From assembly GCF_026719705.1 (NCBI RefSeq), contig NZ_JAPPRR010000004.1, forward strand, positions 186,001 through 250,000: 64,000 bases of DNA, written 5' to 3'. Below, one piece after another: positions 18,014 to 26,495 of this stretch. A model generated the notes under the pieces. It did not search any database. It had not been told where the DNA came from and saw only the letters and a list, made by a program, of their open reading frames with translations. The stretch's first letter is position 1; each line of letters opens with the position of its first letter. A program made the translations under genes and the position numbers. The stretch is from Pseudokordiimonas caeni (GTDB lineage Bacteria; Pseudomonadota; Alphaproteobacteria; Sphingomonadales; Kordiimonadaceae).

Positions 18014-18088
18014 CGTCATGCCGGGCGTGACCCGGCATCCAGCGGCACTGGCAGCAGGCATGGACCCCGGGTCAGGCCCGAGGTGACG
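18014..18088. repeat. REP-like intergenic palindromic element
   Basis: A 75-base imperfect palindrome between convergent genes. The left arm CGTCATGCCGGGCGTGACCC and the right arm GGGTCAGGCCCGAGGTGACG are nearly complementary, and the inner CATCCA / TGGA also pair. This form (GTCATGCCGGGC...GCCCGGGGTGACG) is a common dispersed intergenic repeat in alphaproteobacterial genomes. It may serve as a bidirectional terminator here. No second copy was noticed in the window. Confidence 0.75.
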
Positions 18089-18094
18089 AAATGG

Positions 18095-18520
18095 CTACTT
18101 CCTCGGCCCCAGCTTCTTCAATGTCCCGCCGAAGCTCAGCACCGGTTCACCGGTCGCGGTCATCAGCCCGCGCACGAAGATCAGGTTCCTTGTGGCTTTC
18201 ACCACCTCGCCTTGGGCTTCCATCCAGTCGCCGGGGCGGGCGGGGCCGACGAAATCGCAGTGGAAATTCACCGTGATACCGCCATGGTCCAGATGGTCCC
18301 GCGAAATGGCGAAAAGGGCGGTGTCGGCAAAGGTCATCAGCATGCCGCCATGCAGGTTGCCGTGGCCGTTGATATGACGTTCGTCGGCGCGGAACGCCAC
18401 TTTCCAGCCTGACCCGTCGCTGCGCGGGGCAATGAAGATCGGGCCGACCGTATGTTCGAACCGGTCATTGTGGCTCCACACACTATAGCCTTCGGGGGCT
18501 CCCCCGTCTTTCGGCGTCAT
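18095..18520 (-). CDS. PaaI-family hotdog-fold thioesterase
   Basis: The 141-residue protein has the PaaI/HGG-type motif 'INGHGNLHGGMLMTFAD', where the residues around HGG hold the catalytic acid and active-site helix, followed by 'GITVNFHCDFVGPARPGD' on the central strands. It would hydrolyse acyl-CoA thioesters in the cytosol; the acyl group is unknown. It lies downstream of the AIM24-like gene on the same strand but is separated from it by a hairpin. Confidence 0.85.
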   Translation of the reverse strand: MTPKDGGAPEGYSVWSHNDRFEHTVGPIFIAPRSDGSGWKVAFRADERHINGHGNLHGGMLMTFADTALFAISRDHLDHGGITVNFHCDFVGPARPGDWMEAQGEVVKATRNLIFVRGLMTATGEPVLSFGGTLKKLGPRK

Positions 18521-18571
18521 AGATACTCCTTGCGTGACGCGCTGCTCAACCGCCGCGCGGGCTTATGGGAT

Positions 18572-18595
18572 CGCCCGGCCCTGAAAGGCCGGGCG
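18572..18595 (-). terminator. Stem-loop after the AIM24-like gene
   Basis: A 9-base G+C stem CGCCCGGCC / GGCCGGGCG with a 6-base loop lies 7 bases past the stop codon of the leftward AIM24-like gene. No U-run follows on that strand, so termination strength is uncertain. Confidence 0.45.
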
Positions 18596-18601
18596 CTGTT
18601 T

Positions 18602-19450
18602 TCAGAATCTGTTGTCGCCACCAAGCACCCGGCCGACACCGCCAAGCACCGAACCTTCGCCCTTGTCGGCGCCGCCACCCTTCGGCATCGCCGCCCACAT
18701 ACGGCCAGCCAGACGGCTGAAGGGCAAGCTTTGCAGCCATACCTTGCCGGGGCCGCGCAGACGCACGAAGAAGACGCCCTCGCCGCCGAAGATCATGGAT
18801 TTGATGCCACCTGCGGCCACAAGGTCCATGTCCACATCCGAAGTCATGGCGGCCAGGCAGCCGGTGTCCACATGCAGTTCCTCGCCGGGTTTCAGCTCGC
18901 GCTCGATCACCGTGCCGCCCATATGGACAAACACCCAGCCGTCGCCGTCCAGCTTCTGCATGATGAAGCCTTCGCCGCCGAAAAGCGCGGTCAGGACGCG
19001 TTTCTGGAAGTGGATGCCGATCTGCACGCCGCGTGCGGCCGCAAGGAAGCTGTCCTTCTGGCAGATCAGGCGTCCGCCAAAATCATCCAGCCGGAGCGCG
19101 AGGATATTGCCGGGATAGGGGGCGGCGAAGGCAACATGCGCCTTGCCCTGCCCTTCGTGCGTGAAAACGGTGGAGAAAAGGCTTTCACCGGTGATGAGCC
19201 GCTTGCCGACGGAGAGAAGCTTGCCCATGAAGCCCGCGTCCTGCCCCGAGCCGTCGCCAAGCACGGCATGCATGCCGACAGAGGCGCTTTTATACATCAT
19301 GGCGCCGGCTTCGGCCACGGCCGACTCGCCCGGATCAAGCTCGATTTCCACGAACTGCATCTCGGCGCCCTTGATCACATAATCGATATCGTCCGAAAGA
19401 CTGGCCGAGCGTTTGTGGCGCTGCACCGGCACGTCTGGAACCTGGCTCAT
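18602..19450 (-). CDS. TIGR00266 / AIM24 family protein
   Basis: This 282-residue protein carries the AIM24-type beta-rich fold: 'VEIELDPGESAVAEAGAMMY', 'GGEGFIMQKLDGDGWVFV', 'HVDTGCLAAMTSDVDMDL' and 'GGEGVFFVRLRGPGKVWLQ'. The C-terminus is Gly-rich. Bacterial members have no firm function; mitochondrial AIM24 affects membrane organisation. AGGAGGATTAAACC gives an excellent ribosome-binding site. It is transcribed divergently from sppA. Confidence 0.88.
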   Translation of the reverse strand: MSQVPDVPVQRHKRSASLSDDIDYVIKGAEMQFVEIELDPGESAVAEAGAMMYKSASVGMHAVLGDGSGQDAGFMGKLLSVGKRLITGESLFSTVFTHEGQGKAHVAFAAPYPGNILALRLDDFGGRLICQKDSFLAAARGVQIGIHFQKRVLTALFGGEGFIMQKLDGDGWVFVHMGGTVIERELKPGEELHVDTGCLAAMTSDVDMDLVAAGGIKSMIFGGEGVFFVRLRGPGKVWLQSLPFSRLAGRMWAAMPKGGGADKGEGSVLGGVGRVLGGDNRF

Positions 19451-19542
19451 GGTTTAATCCTCCTGTCGTTTCCTTTTTCCGCCTCATTCAGGTTACAAAC
19501 TTTGGTGTGCTGCACTTGACGGAAGCCCCGCCGATGCGCACG

Positions 19543-19571
19543 TTGGTACCTGAAGAAGTGGGCGCTATGAA
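19543..19571 (+). promoter_or_regulatory. Candidate promoter of sppA
   Basis: TTGGTA (19543-19548) and TATGAA (19566-19571) are separated by 17 bases and lie 44 bases before the sppA start. Each hexamer matches four of six consensus positions. It is a weak but well-placed candidate. Confidence 0.35.
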
Positions 19572-19614
19572 ATCATAGTGCCCCAGCAATTCCAAGACCC
19601 GGAGTCCCGTTCGC

Positions 19615-21453
19615 ATGCAAGGCATCTGGAAAGCCCTTAAAGCCCTTATCAACACCATCCAGGGGGTTGGCACTTTTGTCGCCGGCATCCTTGTGATCCT
19701 GGGGCTTGTCCTCGTCATCAAATTTGCGAACCGCACGGTCGAACTGCCGGGCGTGCCGAATGGCTCTGTCCTCGTGCTGTGGCCCGAAGGCAATGTGGTG
19801 GAACAGGCGCAGTATCCGAACCGGCTGTCGCTCCTCTTCAACAGCTTCGACCAGCAGCCGCCCGAAACCAGCGTGCATGACATCCTGACCGCCATCGAGC
19901 GCGGCAAGAATGACAGCCGCATCGCCGCCATGGCGATCCTGACCGACAATATGTGGGGCGTTTCCCCGGCCCACGGCCACGAGATTGCCGAGGCCGTGCG
20001 GTCCTTCCGCGAGGCCGGCAAGGAAGTCTATGCCATCAGCTCGGAATATGATCAGGCGAGCTACCTGATCGCCGCCGAGGCCACCAAGGTATTCCTCAAC
20101 CCGGCGGGCTCGCTGCTCCTTACCGGTTACGGCCAGTATGTGCCGCACTTCAAGCAGCTCCTTGATAAAGTCGGTGCGACCGTCAACGTCTTCCGGGTGG
20201 GCACCTACAAGTCGGCAGTTGAGCCCTATCTGCGCGACGATATGTCGGAAGCCGCCAAAACGGCCAACCGCGCCTTCCTTGGCTCGCTGTGGGAATCCTA
20301 CGAATCGTCCGTGACCCGCGCCCGCGGGCTGGAGGCCGGCGCGCTTTCCCGCCTGCTTGCCGATTTCAGCAATGTGCTGAGGGCCGGTGGCGGCAACTTC
20401 GCGCAGGCAGCCCTTGACCAGGGCCTTGTCGATGCCTTGGCGCCGCGCTCCGAATGGCGCAATGAATTGATGGAAAAATACGGCACGACGCCCGATGGCG
20501 TCAGCTTCAACCAGATCCATTATCAGGCCTATCTCGGTGCCACCCAGAATATGGCGAAGCGCGGCGAGAAGGCGATTGCCGTGATCACCGCGCAGGGCGA
20601 GATCGTGATGGGCGACGGGCCGATCAATGTGGCGGCCGCTGAAACGCTGGTGCGCCATATCCGCGAAGCCCGCACGGACGAAAATGTCGCCGCCATCGTG
20701 CTGCGCGTGGACAGCCCCGGCGGTTCGGCCTTCGCGTCCGAACTGATCCGGCAGGAACTGGCGGCGGCCCAAGCGGACGGCATCCCGGTCATCTCGTCCT
20801 TCGCCTCGATGGCGGCATCAGGCGGCTACTGGATCGCATCCACTTCGGATGAAATCTGGGCCGAGCCCACCACCATCACCGGTTCCATCGGTATCTTCGG
20901 GGTGATCCCGACCTTTGAAAACACGCTCGACAAGATCGGTGTGCACACGGACGGCGTGGGTACCTCGCAGCTTGCCGGTGCCTTCGATGTTTCGCGGCCG
21001 ATGTCCGAAACCGCGAAGGATGTGGTGCAGCAGTCGATCGAGGAAGGCTACCGCCAGTTCCTGACCCGCGTGGCCGCTGGCCGTGGCATGTCGATCGAGG
21101 ATGTGGACAAAATCGCCCAGGGCCGTGTCTGGGCAGGTTCGGTGGCGCAGACCATCGGCCTTGTCGATAACCTCGGCGGGCTGGATGACGCCATCGCCGC
21201 CGCCGCCGCCAAGGCCGGTGTCACTTCGTACGAGCCGGTCTTCTTCCGCGACGCGCCGAGCAATCTGGACACCATCATCGCCGATATCCTCGACAGCCTC
21301 GCCGTCAAGGCACCGGTCGATGACCTCAGCCTGATCAGCCAGTCGCCGATGTTCAAAACGGCAATGATGCTGAAAGCCGAAGCCATGGCGCTCGTGAAGT
21401 TCAACGACCCCATGGGCCGTTATGCGCTCTGCCTTGAATGTTCGGTGCGGTAA
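19615..21453 (+). CDS. sppA: Signal peptide peptidase SppA, 67K type
   Basis: SppA degrades signal peptides left in the inner membrane. The 612-residue length and two S49 protease domains (about residues 60-280 and 320-540) fit the long, E. coli-like form. One membrane anchor lies near residues 15-40 ('[15 protein letters not shown]'). The catalytic Lys is probably in '[15 protein letters not shown]' and the catalytic Ser in '[15 protein letters not shown]'; '[12 protein letters not shown]' is the S49 signature. msrB follows at once and may be co-transcribed. Confidence 0.95.
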   Translation: MQGIWKALKALINTIQGVGTFVAGILVILGLVLVIKFANRTVELPGVPNGSVLVLWPEGNVVEQAQYPNRLSLLFNSFDQQPPETSVHDILTAIERGKNDSRIAAMAILTDNMWGVSPAHGHEIAEAVRSFREAGKEVYAISSEYDQASYLIAAEATKVFLNPAGSLLLTGYGQYVPHFKQLLDKVGATVNVFRVGTYKSAVEPYLRDDMSEAAKTANRAFLGSLWESYESSVTRARGLEAGALSRLLADFSNVLRAGGGNFAQAALDQGLVDALAPRSEWRNELMEKYGTTPDGVSFNQIHYQAYLGATQNMAKRGEKAIAVITAQGEIVMGDGPINVAAAETLVRHIREARTDENVAAIVLRVDSPGGSAFASELIRQELAAAQADGIPVISSFASMAASGGYWIASTSDEIWAEPTTITGSIGIFGVIPTFENTLDKIGVHTDGVGTSQLAGAFDVSRPMSETAKDVVQQSIEEGYRQFLTRVAAGRGMSIEDVDKIAQGRVWAGSVAQTIGLVDNLGGLDDAIAAAAAKAGVTSYEPVFFRDAPSNLDTIIADILDSLAVKAPVDDLSLISQSPMFKTAMMLKAEAMALVKFNDPMGRYALCLECSVR

Positions 21454-21455
21454 CG

Positions 21456-21857
21456 ATGGACGACGCGCAAAAAAAGTCGGACGCTGAATGGCAGGCTGAA
21501 CTGACGCCCGAGCAATATGCCGTGTGCCGCTGCGGCGGCACCGAACGGGCCTTCACCGGCAAATATTGGGACGAGAAGCGCGCAGGCACCTACACCTGCG
21601 CCGCCTGCCACACGCCGCTTTTCTCAAGTGACACCAAATATGACAGCGGTTCGGGCTGGCCGAGCTATTGGGCGCCGATCGCGGACGGTGTGGTTGCCGA
21701 GAAGCGCGATGTAAGCCACGGCATGATCCGCACCGAAATCCTGTGCGCCAAATGCGAAAGCCACCTTGGCCACGTTTTCCCGGATGGCCCCAAGCCCACA
21801 GGCCTGCGCTATTGCATCAACAGCCTGTCGCTCGACTTCGAGCCCAAGGAGGGGTGA
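21456..21857 (+). CDS. msrB: Peptide methionine (R)-S-oxide reductase
   Basis: MsrB reduces methionine-R-sulfoxide in oxidised proteins. The 133-residue form starting at ATG 21456 keeps the whole domain; an in-frame ATG at 21438 inside sppA is an alternative. Two CxxC pairs (in '[10 protein letters not shown]' and '[13 protein letters not shown]') bind structural zinc, and '[11 protein letters not shown]' has the catalytic Cys. A further Cys in 'VCRCGGTE' could be resolving. Only 2 bases separate it from sppA. Confidence 0.95.
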   Translation: MDDAQKKSDAEWQAELTPEQYAVCRCGGTERAFTGKYWDEKRAGTYTCAACHTPLFSSDTKYDSGSGWPSYWAPIADGVVAEKRDVSHGMIRTEILCAKCESHLGHVFPDGPKPTGLRYCINSLSLDFEPKEG

Positions 21858-21865
21858 CACCCTTC

Positions 21866-21893
21866 CGCGACACGCCCCGAAAGTCGTGTCGCG
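21866..21893. terminator. Stem-loop between msrB and azoR
   Basis: A perfect 9-base inverted repeat CGCGACACG / CGTGTCGCG with a 10-base loop begins 9 bases after the msrB stop. AAATTTG follows rather than a U-run. It may end the sppA-msrB transcript. Confidence 0.5.
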
Positions 21894-21989
21894 AAATTTG
21901 CAACTTCGGGTGCCGTTTTATCGGGCTAAATCAGCAAGGCAGCAACGCTTATCTTCAGGTCAACAGAACCCCTGACCCGGAGAAACGCT

Positions 21990-22619
21990 ATGAATACCCA
22001 AGCCCTGAATATCCTGCGCATCGATACGAGCGCCACGCCTGCCACCTCGAATTCCAAGGCCCTTGTTGACCTGTATCTTGAAACGCTGGCCGCGAATGGC
22101 CACGATGTGAACCTGACCTCCCGTGATCTTTCGACCGCCCTGCCGCTGATCGACGCCACCTGGATCGGCGCCAACTTCACGCCTGCCGACAAGCGCACGG
22201 ACGAGCAGACTAAAGCCCTTGCCCTGTCCGACAGCCTGATCGACGAAGTGAAGGCACAGGATGTGCTGCTGATCAGCACGCCGATCTACAATTTCGGCAC
22301 GCCCGCCGCCTTCAAGACCTGGATCGACCTGATCGCCCGCGCCGGCGTCACCTTCCGCTACACGGAAAACGGCCCGGTTGGCCTTCTGGAAAACAAGAAA
22401 GCGGTGATCTTCGTCACCTCGGGCGGCACGCAGGCTGAAAGCGCCATCGATTTCGCCACGCCCTATATCCGCCACGTGCTCGGTTTCGTCGGCATCACGG
22501 ATGTGACCGTGGTCGCTGCCGACCAGCTGGCGATCCGCGCGGCTGAAAGCCTTGAAAAGGCCCGCAAGGGTGCCGTGAAAGCTGCGGAAGACCTGGTAGC
22601 TGCCCGCCGCGCTGCCTGA
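21990..22619 (+). CDS. azoR: FMN-dependent NADH:azoreductase / quinone reductase
   Basis: The 209-residue flavodoxin-like protein begins with the phosphate-binding strand-loop 'LRIDTSATPATSNSKAL' and has the AzoR-type segment 'PIYNFGTPAAFKTWIDLIAR' and 'FVTSGGTQAES' that cup the FMN. AzoR enzymes reduce azo dyes and quinones with two electrons, so the likely cellular role is quinone detoxification. A good site GGAGAAAC precedes the ATG. It is monocistronic. Confidence 0.9.
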   Translation: MNTQALNILRIDTSATPATSNSKALVDLYLETLAANGHDVNLTSRDLSTALPLIDATWIGANFTPADKRTDEQTKALALSDSLIDEVKAQDVLLISTPIYNFGTPAAFKTWIDLIARAGVTFRYTENGPVGLLENKKAVIFVTSGGTQAESAIDFATPYIRHVLGFVGITDVTVVAADQLAIRAAESLEKARKGAVKAAEDLVAARRAA

Positions 22620-22676
22620 GGCTTTCTCCGGGCCGTCTTTGTGACGGGCCTCCAGGGGCTGCGTGCCCGCCTCCCC

Positions 22677-23984
22677 TTACAAGGCGCGCAGCCCCTGGAA
22701 CACGGCGATCATGATGCCGCTCATCAATATGGTGAAATAGGTGACCCAGATGAAACCGGCCTTCAGGAAAGCCCTGATCCAGCCCTGCATCTGGCCCACC
22801 TTCAGCGCGACGATGATGTAAAGCGACGTGCCCCACCAGAAAACGCTGAAGCCGATGTCCCCGCCATATATGGGCACCACCACGGTGAGCGCCGCCATCA
22901 GCAGGAACAGGAAGCTGTGGAAATGCAGCGAGAAGACCAGCTGGTGGACATAGTTCCGCCCCTTGCCCCAATGGGTGATCCACAATAGCAGCGCGAAGAT
23001 GGGCATCAGCACCAGCAGTGCGCGCGGCATCCAGATGTTGAACAGGCTGTTGAAGGTGGTCGGATCCTCGAAGGCGCGCGCAAATCCGCGCATGGCGCCA
23101 ACGGTGAGGAGATCGAACTGCTTGCTGTCGATCAGCTTCTGGGTCTCTTCGGGGGTCAGACTGATACGGGGCTCGTCGTTCACCGGCACGAACATGCCCA
23201 AAGTCAGGCGGTACGGCACTTCAGGCAGGTCAAAACCAGTGCCTCCGGCCGCCGCGATCACAACATCTTCGTCCGCCGCATCCTGAGCACTTTCCTTTGC
23301 CCGTAGCTGACGTTCCAGATCCGCCTTTGCTTCGGGCTTCAGTTCCACACCGCTTTCGTTCAGCGATGAAATGACGTCCTGAACGACCGCTTCCACTTCC
23401 GGTGAGTTGGAGGGCGTAGCCTCTGCTGACGCTGGCTCTGTGGCATGTTCCACACCATCGCTCGGCGGTGCTTCTGAATTTGCGTCAGGGGCAGTGTCCG
23501 CTGGCGCTTCGCTGCCACTGCCTTCGCTCGTCTCTTCGGCCTGTGTGTCTTTCTTCGGCACCAGCTTCAGGTCCAGCAGGGCCACATTGGCGAGCGAAAG
23601 CAGAAGGAAGAAGCCGATCGAGACAACGATATAAAGCCGCACCGGCGGGAAATAGCGGGTGCGGTGCCCGTCCATATATTCGCGGGTCAGGAAGCCGGGC
23701 CGCAGCACCAGCGCCACCATCGTGCGGTAAAAGCGACTATCAGACGAAAGCGTATAGTCGAACGCATCGGTGATGAAGGTCCAGAGCGGGCGTTTGAGCG
23801 TGCCTTCTTTCTGCCCGCAGGCGTGGCAGAAAGGCCCCTCCATCAGTGTATTGCAGTCAAGGCAGCGTTGTTCGCGCGCCTGCACCTCCGTCACTGCGGC
23901 GCGCAGTTTGCGGCGGCGGCGACGTTCGGGATAGCGGAAGGGTTTTCTCAGTTTCGCGAGAAACCGCCTGTATCTTGCCTGCAT
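22677..23984 (-). CDS. DUF3667-family zinc-ribbon membrane protein
   Basis: This 435-residue protein begins with a very basic stretch, then a zinc ribbon 'CLDCNTLMEGPFCHACGQ' (about residues 41-58), the DUF3667 signature, followed by 'RPGFLTREYMDGHRTRYF' and a hydrophobic helix near 115-135. A low-complexity acidic/Ala/Ser/Pro stretch (about 145-270) precedes three or four further membrane helices at the C-terminus. The function of the family is unknown. The disordered insert is probably a periplasmic loop. Confidence 0.85.
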   Translation of the reverse strand: MQARYRRFLAKLRKPFRYPERRRRRKLRAAVTEVQAREQRCLDCNTLMEGPFCHACGQKEGTLKRPLWTFITDAFDYTLSSDSRFYRTMVALVLRPGFLTREYMDGHRTRYFPPVRLYIVVSIGFFLLLSLANVALLDLKLVPKKDTQAEETSEGSGSEAPADTAPDANSEAPPSDGVEHATEPASAEATPSNSPEVEAVVQDVISSLNESGVELKPEAKADLERQLRAKESAQDAADEDVVIAAAGGTGFDLPEVPYRLTLGMFVPVNDEPRISLTPEETQKLIDSKQFDLLTVGAMRGFARAFEDPTTFNSLFNIWMPRALLVLMPIFALLLWITHWGKGRNYVHQLVFSLHFHSFLFLLMAALTVVVPIYGGDIGFSVFWWGTSLYIIVALKVGQMQGWIRAFLKAGFIWVTYFTILMSGIMIAVFQGLRAL

Positions 23985-24023
23985 CGCCTAAAGCCCCCCT
24001 TTGACGATAGCGAATTGCCCCGG

Positions 24024-24680
24024 TCAGGATGCGCGCGCGAGCACCCTGTCGGCCACGAACGGATTGCTTTGCCGCTCATCCCCGAAGGTGGACAAGGGGC
24101 CGTGGCCGGGCACGAAGGTCACATCCTTCCCGAGCGGCCACAGCTTTTCCGTGATCGATTTGATGAGTGTCGGCCCGTCCCCGCGCGGAAAATCGGTCCG
24201 CCCGACCGAGCCCTTGAACAGCACGTCGCCCACGAAAGCGACCTTCGAGTTCGGCTCGAAAAAGACCACATGGCCCGGCGTGTGGCCGGGGCAATAAAGT
24301 GTGTCGAACATCACGTTGCCGAAGCCGACCTGTTCGCCGTCCTCCAGCCATTCGTCGGGTGCCACGGACCGCAGGCCCGGCAGGCCGTAATTGGCGGCAT
24401 CTGTCTCGATCCGCTCCAGCCAGAAGGCATCTTCCTTCTGGGGGCCGATCACCGGCACGCCAAGCCGCTCGCGCAGGGCTGCCGCCCCTCCTGCATGATC
24501 CAGGTGCCCGTGGGTGAGCAGCAGCTTCACAATCTTCACGCCGCGCGCCTCAGCGGCCGCGATCAGCTTATCCGGTTCGCCACCCGGATCGACAAAGGCG
24601 CCTTCCATCGTCTCGTCGCACCAGACAAGGCTGCAATTCTGCTGGAAAGCGGTCACGGGGATGATCTGGGCCTTGAGCAT
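24024..24680 (-). CDS. Metallo-beta-lactamase-fold hydrolase, glyoxalase II-like
   Basis: The 218-residue protein shows the metal signature THxHxDHxG as 'THGHLDHAGG', with later ligands in 'YCPGHTPGHVVFF' (His), 'FVGDVLF' (Asp) and 'FVPGHGPLST' (His). It resembles the short YcbL-type hydroxyacylglutathione hydrolase-like group, lacking the C-terminal glutathione-binding helices of GloB. A thioester hydrolase role is likely, with the substrate unproven. AGAGGACG precedes the ATG. Confidence 0.9.
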   Translation of the reverse strand: MLKAQIIPVTAFQQNCSLVWCDETMEGAFVDPGGEPDKLIAAAEARGVKIVKLLLTHGHLDHAGGAAALRERLGVPVIGPQKEDAFWLERIETDAANYGLPGLRSVAPDEWLEDGEQVGFGNVMFDTLYCPGHTPGHVVFFEPNSKVAFVGDVLFKGSVGRTDFPRGDGPTLIKSITEKLWPLGKDVTFVPGHGPLSTFGDERQSNPFVADRVLARAS

Positions 24681-24788
24681 GACGTCCTCTTGTTGGTTTC
24701 GCCTGAACCTTAGTGAGGGCCCGCGCGAGAGGCAAGCCCGGAGCCCACCGAAGATTTAAGGCTTGACCCGCCCCCCGCTGCAGATAGC

Positions 24789-24815
24789 TTGCGAGACCAA
24801 CCCTGCCCGTATAAT
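24789..24815 (+). promoter_or_regulatory. Candidate promoter of the small lipoprotein gene
   Basis: A perfect TATAAT (24810-24815) is preceded by TTGCGA (24789-24794) at 15 bases, or CTTGCG at 16. The lipoprotein ATG follows 16 bases after the -10, so the leader would be very short. Confidence 0.5.
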
Positions 24816-24831
24816 AGTTGCGAGTGAAACC

Positions 24832-24951
24832 ATGTTACGCCTCCCGCTGGCCGCCCTGTTGATCCTTCTGACCGGCGGCTGCGCGATCGTTACCGCACCG
24901 GTCAAGGTGGCGACCGGGGCCATTGATGTTGTCGTCGACACGGTCGACTGA
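24832..24951 (+). CDS. Tiny lipoprotein (39 residues)
   Basis: Starting at ATG 24832 the product is a 39-residue peptide whose first 17 residues are a lipoprotein signal with lipobox TGGC; a longer in-frame reading would bury the signal. The mature 22-residue tail 'CAIVTAPVKVATGAIDVVVD' resembles, from memory, small proteobacterial lipoproteins with the start C-x-VVTAPVKV (NF038104-like). It has a near-perfect -10 box upstream. Function is unknown. kynA starts 37 bases downstream. Confidence 0.65.
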   Translation: MLRLPLAALLILLTGGCAIVTAPVKVATGAIDVVVDTVD

Positions 24952-24988
24952 AAAACGCCACCCGAAACGCCCGAGTGATGGACCGCGA

Positions 24989-25840
24989 ATGACCGACACC
25001 AATGCCCCGAAAACCAGCGTCGACCTGACCGGCGAAGGCATCCACTGGAAACAGAATCTGAGCTATGGCAGTTATCTCGATCTCGATAACCTGCTGGCCT
25101 GCCAGAACCCGGTCTCGGACGAGCATGACGAGATGCTGTTCATCGTCATTCATCAGGCATCCGAGCTGTGGCTGAAACTGTGCGTGCACGAAATCGGTGC
25201 CGCCATGAAGCTTCTGGAAGCGGGCGAAGACCTTGGTCCCGTTTTCAAGATGCTGGCGCGCGTTTCACGCATTCAGGCAAACCTGCAGCAGTCATGGGAA
25301 ATCCTGTCGACGCTGACGCCTGCCGATTATGCCGCCTTCCGTGACAAGCTCGGTCATTCGTCGGGTTTCCAGTCCTTCCAGTACCGCGAGGTCGAATACC
25401 GGCTTGGCAACAAGAATGCCCAGATGGCCGAAGCGCACCGCGATGTGCCCGCGCGCTATGCCCGCCTGCAGGCGGTGCTGGATGCGCCAAGCTTCTATGA
25501 CCTCTGCCTGCAACTCCTCGCGCGCCGTGGCTTCGATATTCCGGCGGAGGTGACAGACCGCGACTGGCGGCAGCCTTACAAGGCGAATGCCAAAGTCGAG
25601 GACGCCTGGCTTGCCATCTACCGCAACACCGCCGACCATTGGGACCTTTATGAACTTGCCGAAAAGCTGGTGGATCTTGAGCACCATTTCCATGCATGGC
25701 GCTTCGCCCATATGAAAACCGTGGAGCGGATCATCGGCTACAAGCCCGGCACCGGCGGCACCGGCGGGGTCAGCTATCTGCAGAAAGCGCTCGATCTGCG
25801 CTTCTTCCCCGAGCTTTGGACCGCGCGGACGCGGATGTGA
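24989..25840 (+). CDS. kynA: Tryptophan 2,3-dioxygenase
   Basis: KynA opens the indole ring of tryptophan with O2 at a heme to give N-formylkynurenine. The start at 24989 gives 283 residues, typical for bacterial TDO. 'LFIVIHQASELWLK' is the substrate-pocket helix with the conserved His, 'FQSFQYREVEYRLG' follows, and 'HFHAWRFAHMKTVERIIG' contains the proximal heme His. The Gly-rich 'GTGGTGGVSYL' loop and the C-terminus 'FFPELWTAR' also match. It is followed by kynB after 24 bases. Confidence 0.96.
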   Translation: MTDTNAPKTSVDLTGEGIHWKQNLSYGSYLDLDNLLACQNPVSDEHDEMLFIVIHQASELWLKLCVHEIGAAMKLLEAGEDLGPVFKMLARVSRIQANLQQSWEILSTLTPADYAAFRDKLGHSSGFQSFQYREVEYRLGNKNAQMAEAHRDVPARYARLQAVLDAPSFYDLCLQLLARRGFDIPAEVTDRDWRQPYKANAKVEDAWLAIYRNTADHWDLYELAEKLVDLEHHFHAWRFAHMKTVERIIGYKPGTGGTGGVSYLQKALDLRFFPELWTARTRM

Positions 25841-25864
25841 CGATGTGACCAAGGGAGACACCCC

Positions 25865-26488
25865 GTGATCTATGACATCAGCCAAACGCTTCGCCCGGGC
25901 ATCCCGGTGTGGCCCGGCGATACCGACTATGAAATGACCGAAACCTGGGAAATGAGCGACAGTTGCCCGGTTAAGGTTTCAAGCCTCACGCTTTCCACCC
26001 ACACCGGCAGCCATGCTGACGCGCCATGCCACTATACCCTCGACGGGCTTGATAGCGCCTCGACCCCGCTTGATGCCTATCTAGGCCCCGCGCAGGTGAT
26101 CGACCTTTCCGCAAGCGTCGGTGCGCTTGTCACCAGCGACGACCTGAAGGGCAAGCTGGAGGACGGCGTTGGACGGGTGCTGTTGAAACTTTTCCCCGCC
26201 TTCCCGCATGAAGGATGGGACCCGGCGTTCCCTGCCATCCACCCGGAAACGATCGACTGGCTGGCAGCGCGCGGCGTGAAGCTGATCGGCACCGACGTGC
26301 CCTCGCTTGACCCGCAGGACTCGAAAACGCTCGATGCTCACCGCCGTGTGGCGGCGCACGGCCTTGCTATCCTCGAAGGGCTGGTGCTGGACGGCGTGCC
26401 CGAAGGCACTTACGAACTGATCGCCCTGCCCCTGAAGATCGAAGGTTCTGACGGCAGCCCCGTGCGCGCCATCCTGCGCAGCCTTTGA
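25865..26488 (+). CDS. kynB: Kynurenine formamidase
   Basis: KynB hydrolyses N-formylkynurenine, the product of KynA, to kynurenine and formate. The 207-residue cyclase-like protein has the metal motif HxGxHxDxPxH as 'THTGSHADAPCHY', plus 'GRVLLKLFPAFPHEGWDP' and 'IGTDVPSLDPQDSK'. It starts with GTG after AGGGAGAC. No kynU lies nearby, so the pathway continues elsewhere or stops at kynurenine. Confidence 0.95.
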   Translation: MIYDISQTLRPGIPVWPGDTDYEMTETWEMSDSCPVKVSSLTLSTHTGSHADAPCHYTLDGLDSASTPLDAYLGPAQVIDLSASVGALVTSDDLKGKLEDGVGRVLLKLFPAFPHEGWDPAFPAIHPETIDWLAARGVKLIGTDVPSLDPQDSKTLDAHRRVAAHGLAILEGLVLDGVPEGTYELIALPLKIEGSDGSPVRAILRSL

Positions 26489-26495
26489 GGCCGTG

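Noticed and set aside
21438-21455. An earlier start of msrB at ATG 21438
   Set aside because: It lies within the end of sppA with no better ribosome-binding site, and the extra six residues are not part of the MsrB domain; it remains a minor alternative.
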